Source: Anthoceros angustus (taxonomy: Eukaryota > Streptophyta > Anthocerotopsida > Anthocerotales > Anthocerotaceae). Taken from it: DNA of 64,000 bases. Below the pieces are notes generated by a model that was not told where the DNA came from, ran no database searches, and worked only from the letters and a program-made list of their open reading frames with translations. The position numbers were made by a program, and so were the translations under genes. Shown piece by piece: positions 28,875-40,962 of this stretch. Location of the stretch: assembly GCA_010909165.1 (NCBI GenBank), contig VJWM01000044.1:1612001-1676000 (forward strand), given 5' to 3'. The number at the start of each line of letters is the position of its first letter. Position 1 is the first letter of the stretch.

Positions 28875-31800
28875 AAACCTTTCTCTGTATATTGGCATAA
28901 TTGATCCACCAATAGAGGGACAATAAGGGGCCTTAAAGTTGGGTGTTGGGTTCCGCAATGAATCGGGAATCCCGTTTAAGGGTACGAAATAGGTTCGGTG
29001 TCCCCATCCGGAGCGCGCGAGACGGGACCCGTTCGTGTGCACTTATTTACTGAATTCCCGTTTCCTTAACTCCAGAACGCCCGCGGGGTCTGGCCTTTTT
29101 TCTGAGTGATATTCGGTTAGAAATGGTTTAGGGTCTTTTCTTGATCGATGTATTTAATATTTAATACATCCAAAATAAGAGTAACCATCTCCGAGGCCCG
29201 CTCTTTGCAACGCGGCATAGATGACCCTCATTGCATGAAAAGCTGCTCCTTTTGTCTGATTAGAAACGATCCATACCATTGTGCGAGGGGAACTTTGTTG
29301 CCTGGTTTACATGTTTCCGAGATCGACATAGCCATTTCTACGTATCATTGGAAAGCTGCGCTCCGATTCCATATGAAAACTTTTTAACCACAAACATATT
29401 TACCTAGGAGGCTAAGCGTTATGAACTCCTAAAACCTTAAAGAATGCTCCACCCTCAAGAAGCTCCTAACTCGAATCGACAAAAAAAAAAAAAGACCAGT
29501 GCAAAATTCTGGGATGGCACGCAACCATGGCTGCGGCACCAAACCCCTTCTCTCATCGATCCTCATGATGTTTGAAGCGAGGACATGTTAGCCCATAAAA
29601 CTATGGTCATCGAGGGCTGTGGCGATTCTGAGGGCTTCGACTCTTGATTCTTAGCCCCGCGAGGGCGATGGTGGGTTTAAGTAACACATCCACTGATGGG
29701 CCTCTCTCGGCGGGAGCAATGTACACAAAGAAAAAGATTTTTTTGTTTGCCTATGTTTTTGTAAGTACGGGAAAAGCACCCTCAAAGTCTCAATTTGATA
29801 CCGTTGGGCGTTCTGGAGTTATATGGGAAAGGGTTCATGGAAATGCATCCTTCAGCCATTGGCGCTCAACGAAGGAAAAAGGAAATCATAATACATATTG
29901 CAATAAGAATGTTGATACCTTGTTTCTTTCATGGTATGCTTCTATGCATTATAGTAGGCCTCGTTGACAGGAAGAAGCTAATATCAGGCATATGTCTAGC
30001 AATCCAAGGAATCCCAATCGTCAAAACCGTGAGTTGTTGGAGAACGTATTATGAAAACGGATCAGGTTGTATGCATGGAAACTGCGAATCATGAATCACT
30101 AGAAGGAGATAAGTATCCCCTCCTCACAACCTGCTAGTAGGTTTACACGACTAGTGTTAGGCACATGTACTAAGGAAATAGCAGGGTGTCATACCATCAG
30201 CTTCCGTTCATACAAGTGGTCACCTAAGTCAACTCGTCAGGCTAGCAAGCTTTTTGAAAGAACAAAGGGCATGTGAGCAGCACTTCATGAGACAGATAAC
30301 TGGACTGATTGGGCTCCTGGTTCACGTTTAGCAGCAATAACGCATGCTTAACTCAACAGTCACGAAGTCATGCAACAAAAAATGACCAGACTCCCTAGCT
30401 GGACACATATAGTTCTTGCTTCATGGGCAGCAACGGAAAGCAAAAAAGGGGCAAGCTATGCAAGCTTGCGTGTCAACGAGCAAGTCATCAAAGTTCTCAG
30501 CACAAAGGAAACAGTTAGGAGGCCTAAGGGCAATGCCCTACAATTTGCAAAGCCTCAAATTATAGAATATGGGTAGCATATTTTAGTCTCTAATTAGCTC
30601 ATTTCCCTAATACATTTTAACAAACATCTGCCTCACCAAGACCAAGGCAATCCAGCACATAACAGAATAAATATTAAACCACTCTTCGTCAGCCATGGTG
30701 GGGACGCAGATTCTTTTAGAGCTCAGCTAGCATTGAAGGCCGTTTCTTCATATGTTTTTAACATAATGTCGCGGCTGTGAGTTTGCCTTATCGAGAACCT
30801 CTCCTTATTGGGGACCAACACTCTGTAAAATAATACTATTAAAGTGAATATATATATATACTACCTATCATAAAGAACCCTTAAGTCCATCCGGTTTGGC
30901 ATCACGTTTGCAGGCAATGGAGTACGGCGTACCGATTTCATTTCCCCACTTTTTTTAGGGTTGTGGTTGGAAGTTTTGCGGCGGGAAACCATACGCCTTG
31001 ACGACATGGACCATTGGGGTCTTCAGTCCGCGTACCGTTATGGTCACCGGGTGATACAATAATGCTTTTGTGATATATATATAATTTTTTTAGGTTTAGA
31101 GTTTAGAGTTACGTGATGTGCAAAGATGTGGTCATGCTCACAAATTGCGAGTAGGCTTGCCACCATCTTCACCTTATAGACGGTGCAATGGACTTCTTGA
31201 CTGAAGTGGCGGAAAAATGTGAAACCTCAAGACGTTGTGCACCCAAATAGACGGCCTGATGGACAAGTTCTCCACTTCCGCAGATGACACACAACCAAGG
31301 GAAGCCATACAGTAACCACACCTGTTACGTTTATGGACTACATGAACGCAGCTAGGCCTCCTCCTCGAACCCATGCGAGCCTCTGAGAGACGTTTCAGGT
31401 TTGGTGCACCTCCCCCCTTTCTTTCCCATTGCACTCTTCCCCCTCTTTTCCCTTTCATTCCAGGGATGCAACTCGCTCCCCGTACAATTTTACATGTAGC
31501 TGCACCTCGGCTTCCATGGCACAGAGGATACCTTCGGTATTTGCAACTTTCCCTTCTGGTTTGCAGGTACCTCCTACTAGAATTGTAGAGTTTGCAACTC
31601 TTTCTCCTCAGGCTGCATAGAAGAAGTCTCCAAAATCTCATGTAGCCTAATAACTCAGTTTTGCAGCCTAAGAGCCTGTATCTGCAGCCTAGCTGGACCC
31701 TAGTTCTACAACGAAGATGGAGCTTTGTTCCTAATCATAGGAGGATGGTGGACCTGTTCTCAGGCTCTTCCGCGAATAAGGGGTAAATGCGGGTGGGAAG

Positions 31801-32600
31801 CGTGGAGGATGCAGCACGTAGGATGTAGAAGAATCTTTTCAGCCCTCTTATTATGAGGTGAGAGTACAGACTGTTTCGAGTTGTTTTTATTGAATGGAGG
31901 CATGGGCTCAGCCGTATTGTATTTTGGTCACATATGTTATGAGCACTTTTGCATTCCCCCATTGGACTCTTCAAGAATTGCTATTCAAGTAGACTTCTAC
32001 AGTTTGCCTGGAAGCCCGCTGAATGCTGACAGAAAGGACGCAGACGTTCTCTGGCTTGTCTATTCAGGCATTTGCAAGGGTTTGTCTGTCCGGGAAATTT
32101 CTGAGGCTTTGTCTTGCGAAATTAGAATCCTAGACCCAAGTTGTGTGATACAACTATGCCCGGGCTAATGTGATATGATAGAATGCTACAAAATTGGCCC
32201 GATTATGGGGGATGATACATATTACACACGGCAAAAATATATTCACATACACATTTCGAACCCTGACGAGAACGGTAGGAGCCCGCAGTCGTTGCAAGCT
32301 AACAAACGTCTTAGCAACACGGGAGTACGGGCCAGTGGGAACCAAAAATATCATGTGAGTTTTGAAAAATAATATACCGTAGCAATAAATCTTTCTCACA
32401 TATAACTTAACTTAACTTAAAGTAAATAATATTGGATAATTTCCACTACAAGATATTAAGTTGGTCACCCACAAGTTTAGGGAAGCTTGTTTGTGACCTT
32501 TTTGTTGTTTTTTGTGGAGCTAGCGCACCACCGGCTCGAGGTTGCACGAAGCCAGAAAGAGGTCTTCTAAACCGGTCAGCCGCGATGAGGCCGTCGCGAC
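28875..32600. other. Gene-poor region, about 3.7 kb
   Basis: Mixed AT-rich sequence with short overlapping frames on both strands (for example 29644-29967, 31174-31641 minus, 31881-32168) but no recognised domain, splice-consistent gene or terminal repeats. A run of 13 A lies near 29480 and TATA-rich runs near 30850 and 31075. The frame at 31881-32168 (containing KDADVLWLVYSGICKGLS) is the most protein-like but was not recognised. Confidence 0.4.
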
Positions 32601-32948
32601 TAGGCCACTAATGGCCAGGCCAAGTGTGATCCGCTGTCACGGCTAGAGCAACGTCAGCTAGGCCACTATTGGCCAGGCCAAGCGTGATCCGCCGTCGCGG
32701 CTAGAGCAACGTCAGCTAGGCCACTAATGGCCAGGCCAAGTGTGATCCGCTGTCACGGCTAGAGCAACGTCAACTAGGCCACTATTGGCCAGGCCAAGCG
32801 TGATCCGCCGTCGCGGCTAGAGCAACGTCAGCTAAGCCACTAATGGCCAGGCCAATTGTGATCCGCTGTCACGGCTAGAGCAACGTCAGCTAAGCCACTA
32901 ATGGCCAGGCCAGGCGTGATCCGCCATCGTGGCTAGGCCACTGACGTT
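32601..32948. repeat. Six tandem 58-bp repeats in an alternating two-variant pattern
   Basis: Units start exactly at 32601, 32659, 32717, 32775, 32833 and 32891. Unit core is TAGGCCACTAATGGCCAGGC followed by GTGATCCGC and GGCTAGAGCAACGTCAGC. Odd and even units differ consistently at first (AATGG/TGTCAC versus ATTGG/CGTCGC), giving a 116-bp higher-order period. A partial unit precedes and an inverted GACGTTGCTC closes the array. Confidence 0.92.
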
Positions 32949-33316
32949 GCTCCCTTCCTGAACGCCACTCACTATGGTTTCGCCTTCAACAATTGGTTGG
33001 GCAACATAGATACCCCGACGCATGGAAACAACAACAAGTCGGCGGATGTGTCTCGTCCAACACTGTAGCTGTTTCATGACTCATCGATATCCCTGCTCAG
33101 GTTTCAGCCATGGCTGTTGGCCACGCCTTGAGCTCTATCGTTTAGAGGCCAATCTTTGCTCTCTTGGGGCGCTCTTGGGTCACCAAGCCACGTGGCACGC
33201 CACATCAGCACAAAGAAGAAAAAACAAGTCACACAAGTTTTCTCCTGATGTGGGTGACGAGAATGGTATTCCATAGGTCAACTATGACTTGTCGATGTAA
33301 CGGATAAAAATAAAAT

Positions 33317-33620
33317 AAAATAAAATATAATGCTAAAAGAGAGCTGCAAAGGAAGCAAACTGCAATATGAAAGGTCCTTTAAGTTCCCAAGGTTTTACAA
33401 GGGGTTAATCCTGTAAAATAAAATGTAATGCTAAAAGAGAGCTGCAAAGGGAGAAAACTGCAATATGAAAGGTCCTTTAAGTTCCCAGGGTTTTAGAAGG
33501 GGTTAACCCTGTAAAATAAAATGTAATGCTAAAAGAGAGCTGCAAAGGGAGCAAACTGCAATATGAAAGGTCCTTTAAGTTCCCAGGGTTTTAGGAGGGG
33601 TTAACCCTGTAAAACCTGGG
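33317..33620. repeat. Three tandem 98-bp repeats ending at a gene start
   Basis: The motif TGCTAAAAGAGAGCTGCAAA recurs at 33331, 33429 and 33527. Units also share GGTCCTTTAAGTTCCCA and GGGGTTAA-CCTGTAAAA and are nearly identical. The array ends ~12 bp before the methyltransferase ATG (33631), so it forms its 5' untranslated region or core promoter. Confidence 0.92.
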
Positions 33621-33630
33621 AGGGAGCGCC

Positions 33631-34885
33631 ATGGAGCCTGCAATGTTTTCCGCTTCTCAGCTCTTTGGCGGGTCAGGTGTTGTGACTGTGCCACAGTCTT
33701 CCAAATCTGAGCTCATGCCTGCCCGAGGGAGGCCACTACAATTGTGTCTGTTGTACTCACTTGTGGAGTTTGCATTTCCAGATGAAGATGTTTCGGCTGA
33801 CGATGGAGAGGGCTTGGCCTTTGTTGAAAGAGAACATACGTTTCCCGGAATGGTGATCTTTCGTGTGCTTGAAGCAGCCAAGCCCTCATTGTTTGATGCG
33901 GTTGACGGAAGAAGTCTCCAGCTTATGGAGTAGATATTTGTGCAGGGTTTGCGCATACGAGAGTTTTCTTTCCATCAAGTGAATGCCAACCTGTTGTGGC
34001 CAGGAACCATCGTTTTTGCTCAATGGCTGGTGGATCACAAGCACCTGCTGGAAGGGCGCCGTGTCCTGGAGCTGGGAAGGTTCTGTTGTGTGTTTGACGA
34101 TCCAGACTGGGCAGTCCTCCTGTAACCGTCGGTTTGCCCTAATGCTTGTATGTTCGCAATTTGCAGTGGAACCGGAGCGCTGTCTATTTTCTTAAGGAAG
34201 TCCTTTGGTGTGGAGCTTACCACTTGTGACTACGACGATGAGGAGATTGAGAGCAATATTGCTCATAACTTTGAGGCAAACGGCGAGCCCTGCGTACCGC
34301 ACATCCGACGTAAGATCTTTGTGACATTTTCTTTCCCTTCCCCTTTTTGTACTATGCTTGAGGAGTTTCTCTATAATTGGATCTGTCTTGCAGATACATG
34401 GGGGGAAATTTTTCCTGTAGCACATCCTCAATGGGATGTTATCATCGCAAGCGACATCCTTCTCTGTAAGTAGCGTTCCTCCTTTACCTTAACCCCTCAC
34501 CGTACCTTCAACTTTAAGGTCTGCGAAGCTGAATTTTCTTTGATGGGGTTGCCATGCCGCAGACGTGAAGCAATACCCAAACCTCATCAAAACTCTGTGC
34601 CATCTACTCCGAAGAGATGCTCGGGTGTGTGACACCTCCTTGCCCGCAGAGCATCCAGGCTATGATACCTGCAGAAGCGGCAGGGTGAGCCCCGAGCACG
34701 GTCTTGCCGAGCTGCCAGCTCCTTGCCTGCTCATGAGCTGGCGCCGGAGGATAGGGAAGCAGGAGGACAGCAGCTTCTTCTCCGGGTGCACCAAAGCGGG
34801 GTTGCAGGTGGCCGACCTGGGCTCTAGAGTGTACTGCATCAGTGTCTGGTGTGAAGGCCAGCGGGGTGCCACGGGATGCGATTGA
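33631..34885 (+). CDS. Lysine-methyltransferase-like SAM-dependent methyltransferase (297 aa, 5 exons)
   Basis: Exons 33631-33852, 33946-34079, 34167-34309, 34394-34465 and 34563-34885; phases join to 298 codons. Exon 1 ends EREHTFPGM and exon 2 starts GLRIREFSFHQVNANLLWPG. Motif I spans the exon 2/3 junction (VLELGSGTGALSIFLRKSFG) and binds S-adenosylmethionine; TTCDYDDEEIESNIAHNF is motif II. The post-motif segment is WDVIIASDILLYVKQYPNL and the C-terminus has LLMSWRRRIGK and LGSRVYCI. This is the MTase_16 (METTL21/FAM86-related) group, which methylates lysines on proteins such as chaperones and elongation factors; the substrate here is not predictable. Start chosen as the first ATG in a good context (GCCATGG). 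Confidence 0.85.
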
Positions 34886-35016
34886 TTGGTTTTTGTCACC
34901 AGACTGTGCAATGTCAACGTGGCCCTTGTCCTGGACGGGATGTGGATACAGACATCTGGTCATGGGCCCTGGCCATGGGCAGTGAGAGAAATTTTAGGTA
35001 CTTGGCATGTGTTCCA

Positions 35017-35310
35017 TCACCTTTTTTTAGTCTTCTCCAAATAGCCCTCCAGCTGTGAAATGGCGAATTGCACAATGCTATCTAAATAGAATTCTCCATC
35101 ATCTATCCTTGGCTGGTTCTTGGTTGCCGCATTCTCTTGCTGACGCGACAAGAAGTCTGTTACTTGTGGACCTTCAGGGAGATTTGCGTGCCCCAGGCAA
35201 TCCGTTGCCACAGGGGGGTTGGTGAGAGGGAAGGCGATGGGGAACCGTGATTGGAGGATTTCACGATGCAAGGCTTGCAGCGCAATGCTCCCTCGTGCGC
35301 CCTTAAGTGA
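35017..35310 (-). CDS. Possible last exon of an unidentified gene
   Basis: An open minus-strand frame ends RQQENAATKNQPRIDDGEFY then LEGYLEKTKKR and a stop at 35017-35019. It begins after a possible acceptor (CACTTAAG at ~35311) with GARGSIALQALHREILQSRF. The composition is protein-like and conserved-looking, but no family was recognised and upstream exons were not found. Confidence 0.3.
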   Translation of the reverse strand, partial: SLKGARGSIALQALHREILQSRFPIAFPLTNPPVATDCLGHANLPEGPQVTDFLSRQQENAATKNQPRIDDGEFYLDSIVQFAISQLEGYLEKTKKR

Positions 35311-35394
35311 GTTGGTAGACCGCTAATATGCAACATCTGTGGAATTACGTACAGTATTAATGCTTATCGTCCGCAGCCTGGGCATGTTCAGTAT

Positions 35395-35709
35395 GTGCCA
35401 GGTACAGATGTACATACATTGAAAGGGCAGAGTACAATGGGCAGTGACAGGATGTACCCTTTAAAAAGGTTATGGCAGGGCAACCAGGCTGGAGCGGACA
35501 AAGCCTGCCATCGGACAAGCCGCACCTATTCGACGCGGAGATGCGGCTTTGATGACACGCACAGGAACCGGTACTTTACAGCTCCAGACTTCGTGTGTAG
35601 CCTGTCTATGCCATCCACCCGGGCTGCTGGCCTTGTGATCATCTTGGAAAGCCTGCAGCAGTTTCCGAAACTTGCAGAGAAATATGAGAGGTTAGAGACA
35701 AGTATATAG
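35395..35709 (+). other. Open frame of uncertain status
   Basis: Plus-strand open frame whose second half (FTAPDFVCSLSMPSTRAAG, then ILESLQQFPKLAEKYERLE) looks protein-like. It overlaps nothing recognisable and has no clear start. It could be an exon or chance. Confidence 0.2.
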
Positions 35710-38051
35710 TACAGTCTGTGTGGACGTGTGGGCCCTTTCGCAGACTGTGTGTAGGTCCTAGCCACTTGGCCCTCAGCACACAGTCAAGAGTGGACACTGG
35801 ATCAGTCGCCATAGAAGCGTGCGGTGCACGTACATGAGGGCGTCCATTTCACATGGTTTACTATCAGATAGGGCGACAGTTGGTGACGGTGAGCATCAGA
35901 CGCGCCTTCAGTTTCCGTACTATGTAATAAGCAGACATTGCATCCGCAGGCATGTACCATGGACAGCTTAAACACGGGATGGGTGCACACTGCACAACCA
36001 CAGGAGTCCTGCAATCACACCATTGCAGCCGCAGGAGCAGCAGATGATGTGGAATGATGAGGGACTCGGGATGCCGAGCACACTGCTCCCTCGGGCCCTG
36101 TACCTCCCTTAGACTACATACATCGAACGGAGACAGGGACAGGATTTGGAGAAGAGGCCTGGGCGCCCACCTGCGCATGTTAGGGAACAACATAGAGTCA
36201 CGTGTGTCCACATGCTGCGCTCTTGTGACACACCCCGAGCATCTGCTTCTGTAGACTGTTACCTAGCTGTGATACCAAGTATGTATGCATAAACATGCGT
36301 TCTCAAGAGCCAGCGATAGAGATGCCGGGTGGTGAGGAGAGGGGCATGACTCCAGGATTGGTCCCGAAAATGAGAAAGAAGTGCAACGCACAAGGGAGCT
36401 CTGCCTGCCTGGACGGAGTCCCTATTTGTGGCTCCGGGTGATGCCGCCGAAAGCGCAGTGGGAATAATGGATGTGACCAGCTCGATGAATCTGGCCTCCG
36501 GATTCCCGGCTCCCTAACTTCCGGTTCAGCCACCGCGCTGCGTGGCAACAGTCGCCCAGCCACGCCACGTGGTCCGTACCGCCCAAGACAGATTGATTGA
36601 TGAAAGGGCACGGTGCCCCGGTGTGTGATCAGGAGAGACTCTTGTAGTGGTGTACAAAGTACAAAACGGACATGTCGACAGGGGCGACATCGAGGATCCC
36701 GGTGCTCACGAGAAGGTTAGCTAGACTACGCGGTGGCTGGAAGTAGTATGTATGTCACTGCGTTTGGGAAGTTAACGAAACCTGGGTGCCTTGAAAGTTA
36801 TTGCGGTACGGAGAATCATACGATGGATCTCCTTTTCCCTCCCCCTCGAACACACAGTATGTATGTCTTGACGGGATGAAGTAGCTAAATGGCCGTTAAT
36901 GCGAGATTAAAGGTTGGTGCGAGGTAGGACATGGTAGGCGGTACAGGTGAGACCAGCGCGTCGCATTGATGAGACACGTATTACAACGTGTATGTACATG
37001 ACCCTCCGGGGCCCGGGCCTCTTCTACAGGGCAGCAAAGCCCAAACCCGAAACCCGAAACCCGAAACCCGAGACTGATGTGCCGATATTTGTGTCCGAAG
37101 CCGGTTTGCTGCTTGCATCATCCATAAATCCATAAACCCGTAAACCCATAAACCGAGCTTGGAGTCCTGGGCTCCGGACTCCCGGAGGGGGCTGACTTTG
37201 TGATACAAGCGCGTTTGCACAGCGAGGGCGAGACTGGTCTCCAGGAGGCGGTAACAAGGGCCGGCCAGGCCCAGTTTCTGCTATTTTTTATTGCTTTTTT
37301 TTTTTGGCTTTTAGTGAAGGAAAGGGCAAAGGGCGGGGTGAGGGCCCTGAGGGGTGCGGGGTGCGGGGTGCGGGCCCCGGGCTCGGGCTCGGGCAGCTGC
37401 AGGCCTGGCAACGCAGCCGGTGGTGGCAGGGCGGCAGGAAGAAGCGGCACCGACCTGGCTTGAGTCGTTTCTTGACCGCAGACTCGGGTCGGGAGTCGGC
37501 TTCCACCCCGCTTTCCCATCCTGGACCAAGCCGAAACTTGATTGCCGATTGCCGATTAGGTACCCTGTTTGTCCTGTGATGTAGGTGCCCCCCGAACCCG
37601 AACAGCCCAGCAGGAGGAGTCAGGAAACGCGGCTCGCAGGAGTCCAGGAGCGCAGCACAACGTACCCACTCCCCTCTCTCCTATCACGTTTCACGACTCA
37701 CGTCTCAACAGCAGGTGCAGCAGGCCTCCACACAGGCAGCCGCTGCAGTCGGCAGGCCAGGCAGGCCAGGCAGGCCAGGCAGGCGGGCAACCGCGCCTTC
37801 CGCCCGCTACAGTGCTACTACACCTAGCTCCACCCGGCCTCGCACGCCACCATCCGCTCCCTTCGTTGTTTGCGCCCTGGGATCCGCCCTCCCCGCCCGG
37901 GGACCCTCCGACTGCTGGGAGACCCGACTTCCGCACGAGCCCGCCTCCGCATTCCGGAGAGCTGTCGGGCCCCGGCCTCCTGCGCCTTCCAACCAAATCC
38001 ACCCGGCCCCGAGGCAACACCCACATCTCTCAAGCTTGCCTGCTGCTGTGC
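35710..38051. other. Gene-poor, increasingly GC-rich region before the GT92 gene
   Basis: No gene supported. It contains a short heptamer array, AAACCCG four times at 37048-37075, and AAACCCATAAACC-type variants near 37125-37155, both reminiscent of plant telomere/telo-box sequence. GC-rich low-complexity sequence lies at 37320-37420 and a GGCAGGCCA repeat at 37750-37785. Confidence 0.5.
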
Positions 38052-38059
38052 TATATATG
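38052..38059 (+). promoter_or_regulatory. Putative TATA box of the GT92 gene
   Basis: TATATATG located 178 bp upstream of the chosen ATG (38237), in otherwise GC-rich sequence. The spacing implies a 5' untranslated region of ~150 bases. Confidence 0.4.
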
Positions 38060-38236
38060 TATGCGTGAAGCCCGCCCGACATTCCTGGCGCCCACGAACT
38101 GGTCCGGCACTGGGCGCCCCCGCCTGCAGGGCGCCGTAATACGGAGCGGCCGGAACAGGAGGCTGTGTGAGTGAGGATTCCGTGGAGAAGAACGGGTGGG
38201 CTTTGGGTACCGGTGGATTGGATCTTAGTATCGGCG

Positions 38237-40962
38237 ATGAGGATGAAGACGGGGGGGAGCGGTAGAGCCGGGCCGGGGCCGGGGCCGGGGGGATTCTACC
38301 TCCGCTCCTCCTCCCTGCTGCTGCTCTGCGTTTTGCTGTGCAGCTCGCTTCTTCTGCTGGCTTCCGTTTCCTTGTTTTCCAGAGGTGAGGGAGATTGTTG
38401 GATTCGTGCACGTGGAGGCCCACGGATTCCCTTCCTTCTGCTTCTTGGCTTGTTGGATTGCTGGATTGGTGGATCGGTGTGCTGATTTGGGATTCTGGGT
38501 TGCAGTTGCGGTGCCGCCCAATTTCCACGACCTGGTTACGGACAGGATGCACGCCGTGAGCAAGCCGCTGCCTTTGAAGCAGTCGCTGAGCGCGGTGAGC
38601 GAGGCGGCGTGGGCGATCACGGCGTCCAACCACCTGGAGGCGCTCCGGGGACTGAGCCGGAGCGGGAGCCGGAGCCGGAGCCGGGCGGATCCGGGGGGGA
38701 GGCGGCCGCGGTCGCGGGCGGGGCAGGTGGACCAGGTGCAGGATGTGGTTACCTTCCGGGAGGATGTGCTGCTGCTGGTGCGGGTGACGGAGGATGGGGA
38801 TCGCCGGATGCAGGGGTTCTCCCCGGAGGGAAACGACAGCTTCATCTGCATCTTCCAGTTCCCGGGGGAGGGGCACGGGCAGGCGGTGAAGGATGTGTTT
38901 CACACCCCGGTGACCAGCGTGACGAGGAAGGAGGAGTCGGGGAATGTGTATCTGGTGCGGTGTGCTCACCCCGGGGACCAGCACCTGGTGGAGAGGACGC
39001 TGCTGAGCTACTCGGAGAGGGAGGGGGCGTCTGCGGGTGTGGATGTGGATGTGGACGTGGACGTGGATGTGGATGTGGAGGTGGGGAGGCTCACGGCGCC
39101 CGGGACTGTGACTCTGGCTGTGCAGGAGGAGGATAAGCACATGGTGTTCCCCACGCGAGGGAGCTACACCCCGTTGCATCTGGCCAATGCGACGTGGGAG
39201 GAGCCTCTGGTGTACGAGGTGACGGCGCAGGAGGAGAGCCTCGTGCTGCTGGTGAAGAACATCAAGAACCGGGGGAGTAATAAGCACTTCGATGTGCAGG
39301 ACCTGTCGTGCGTGTTCATGGGATTGGCTGGGCTCAGGGCGGACGGGAAGCTCGGGGAGGATGAGCAGCTCATGTCCACCCGGGCTCTGCTCGGTGCCCA
39401 AGAAGTTGTGCATTGCGAGTGGCCGGATGTGGAGGCCAGGAGGAGCTTGGTGGGAGCCAAGGTGTCCTTGAGCGGGGCAAGGCTGGGTGGTGTTAGTCGC
39501 TCTGTTGCCTACTTCACCAAGGAGATGGCTTTAAATTTGATGCAGCAGGCTTCCTCTTCGGGGAAGGAGGATACTGAAAGCTCGGTGCACGAGGAAGTTG
39601 AGGGAAGGAGGAGGAGTAGTACTAAAGGGCCGGGGATATGTGCTTGCACCATGGTGTGGAACAAGGCCAAGTTCCTGAAGGAGTGGGTCACGTACCATGC
39701 CCATCTGGGAGTGGAGCGCTTCTTCGTTTACGACAACAACAGCGATGACGGCTTGGAGGAGGTGGTGGCTTCTTTGTCCAGGGAGGGGGAATGCGGCTCT
39801 CACCTGCTGAGCCCTCACAGGGTGAGCATGCTTGCCTGGCCATGGCTCAAGACGCAGCAGGCTGCCTTCTCGCACTGCGCAGTGGCAGCCCGGAAGGAGG
39901 GCTGCGAGTGGGTGGCCTTCACCGATGTGGACGAGTACATCTTCCCCAGCACCTACATGATCCCGGCGGAATCGGCCAAGGTACGAGTGAGCACGCGCAA
40001 GTCCAGTCGTGTCAGGAAGCAGCCCAAGAGCAAGGGCAGCAAGCACTGGGTGAAGCCTGCGGAGGTGCTGCAGCTGCCTCGTCAGGATAATCAAGGTGCG
40101 TGGGAAGGCGTGCACAAGAGGGCTCTGCAGCATCAAAGCTCTGCGGCCCAGCAGCGACTTCGAGGAGCAGATGTGGAGGAGCTTGATGTGGAAGAAGAAG
40201 AACAAGAAGAAGAGGAGGAGAAGGAGAAGGAGCAGGAGCAGGAGCAGGAGCAGGGTGCAGAGTGCGTTAACGTGGGCAGGAAAGAAGCGCCCATTTTGAG
40301 GAGGCTGATCGAGGACATCACCCAGGAGCAGAAGCCGTTGTACGTGCCGGTTAACAGCAGCGAGGAGGCGGCCCCATTGGCGATCGGGGAGATCCGGTTC
40401 GACTGCCACAATTTCGGGCCGTCGGGGCTCAAGAGCCATCCCAAGGACGGGGTGACGGTGGGCTACGACTGCCGGATGGTGGCTCCCGAGCGCCACAAAT
40501 CTCTGGTCAGAGCGGATGCTTTCGGGGTCAGCCTGCTCAACCTGCTGCACCACTTCGAGCTCCGCCCGGGCTTCACCTCTGTCAGCGTGCGCCGCAAGTA
40601 CGGGGTGGTGAACCACTACAAGTTCCAGGTATGTGCCATGGCATGCCATCCCCGGCTGCAATCCTGCCTCACATCCAGCTTCCTCAGGGAGACCATTACC
40701 GATGCTAATGCTGCTGCTGCTGCTGCTGCAGGTGTGGGAGGACTTCAAGCTCAAGTTCGTGAGGAGGGCAGGCACCTACACCACCGACTGGACCTCCAAG
40801 GAGAACGAGAAGTCCCTGGACAGAACCCCGGGCCTAAGCACGGAGCCCGTGATGCCGGAGGACTGGCACCAACGCTTCTGCCAGCTGCGTGATACTGACC
40901 TCAAGGGGTACGTGCGCAGGACGTTCGCCACCGCATCAGGGAAACTCTTGTGGCAGCTGTGA
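38237..40962 (+). CDS. Glycosyltransferase family 92 (DUF23) type II membrane protein (833 aa, 3 exons)
   Basis: Exons 38237-38384, 38506-40628 and 40732-40962; phases join to 834 codons. A short basic N-terminus and one hydrophobic helix (residues ~22-47, LLLLCVLLCSSLLLLASVSL) indicate a Golgi type II topology. The GT92 core has CACTMVWNKAKFLKEWVTYH, VERFFVYDNNSDDGLEEVV and the metal-binding FTDVDEYIFPS (DXD at ~523). Later it has GEIRFDCHNFGPSG and the conserved RKYGVVNHYKFQ just before the last intron. GT92 includes plant galactan synthases; the acceptor here is unknown. Unusual insertions are a Val-Asp repeat (~226-241), an Arg-Ser run and, shortly after the DXD motif, a Lys/Arg block and a ~27-residue Glu/Gln/Lys run (~608-634). 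The last intron's acceptor lies inside a CTG repeat. Confidence 0.88.

Noticed and set aside
31174-31641. 155-codon minus-strand frame
   Set aside because: Arg/Ser/Cys-rich with no recognisable domain, overlapping frames on the other strand and no splice support.
37824-39413. 529-codon minus-strand frame opposite the GT92 gene
   Set aside because: Low-complexity His/Pro/Arg-rich antisense shadow of the GC-rich GT92 exon.
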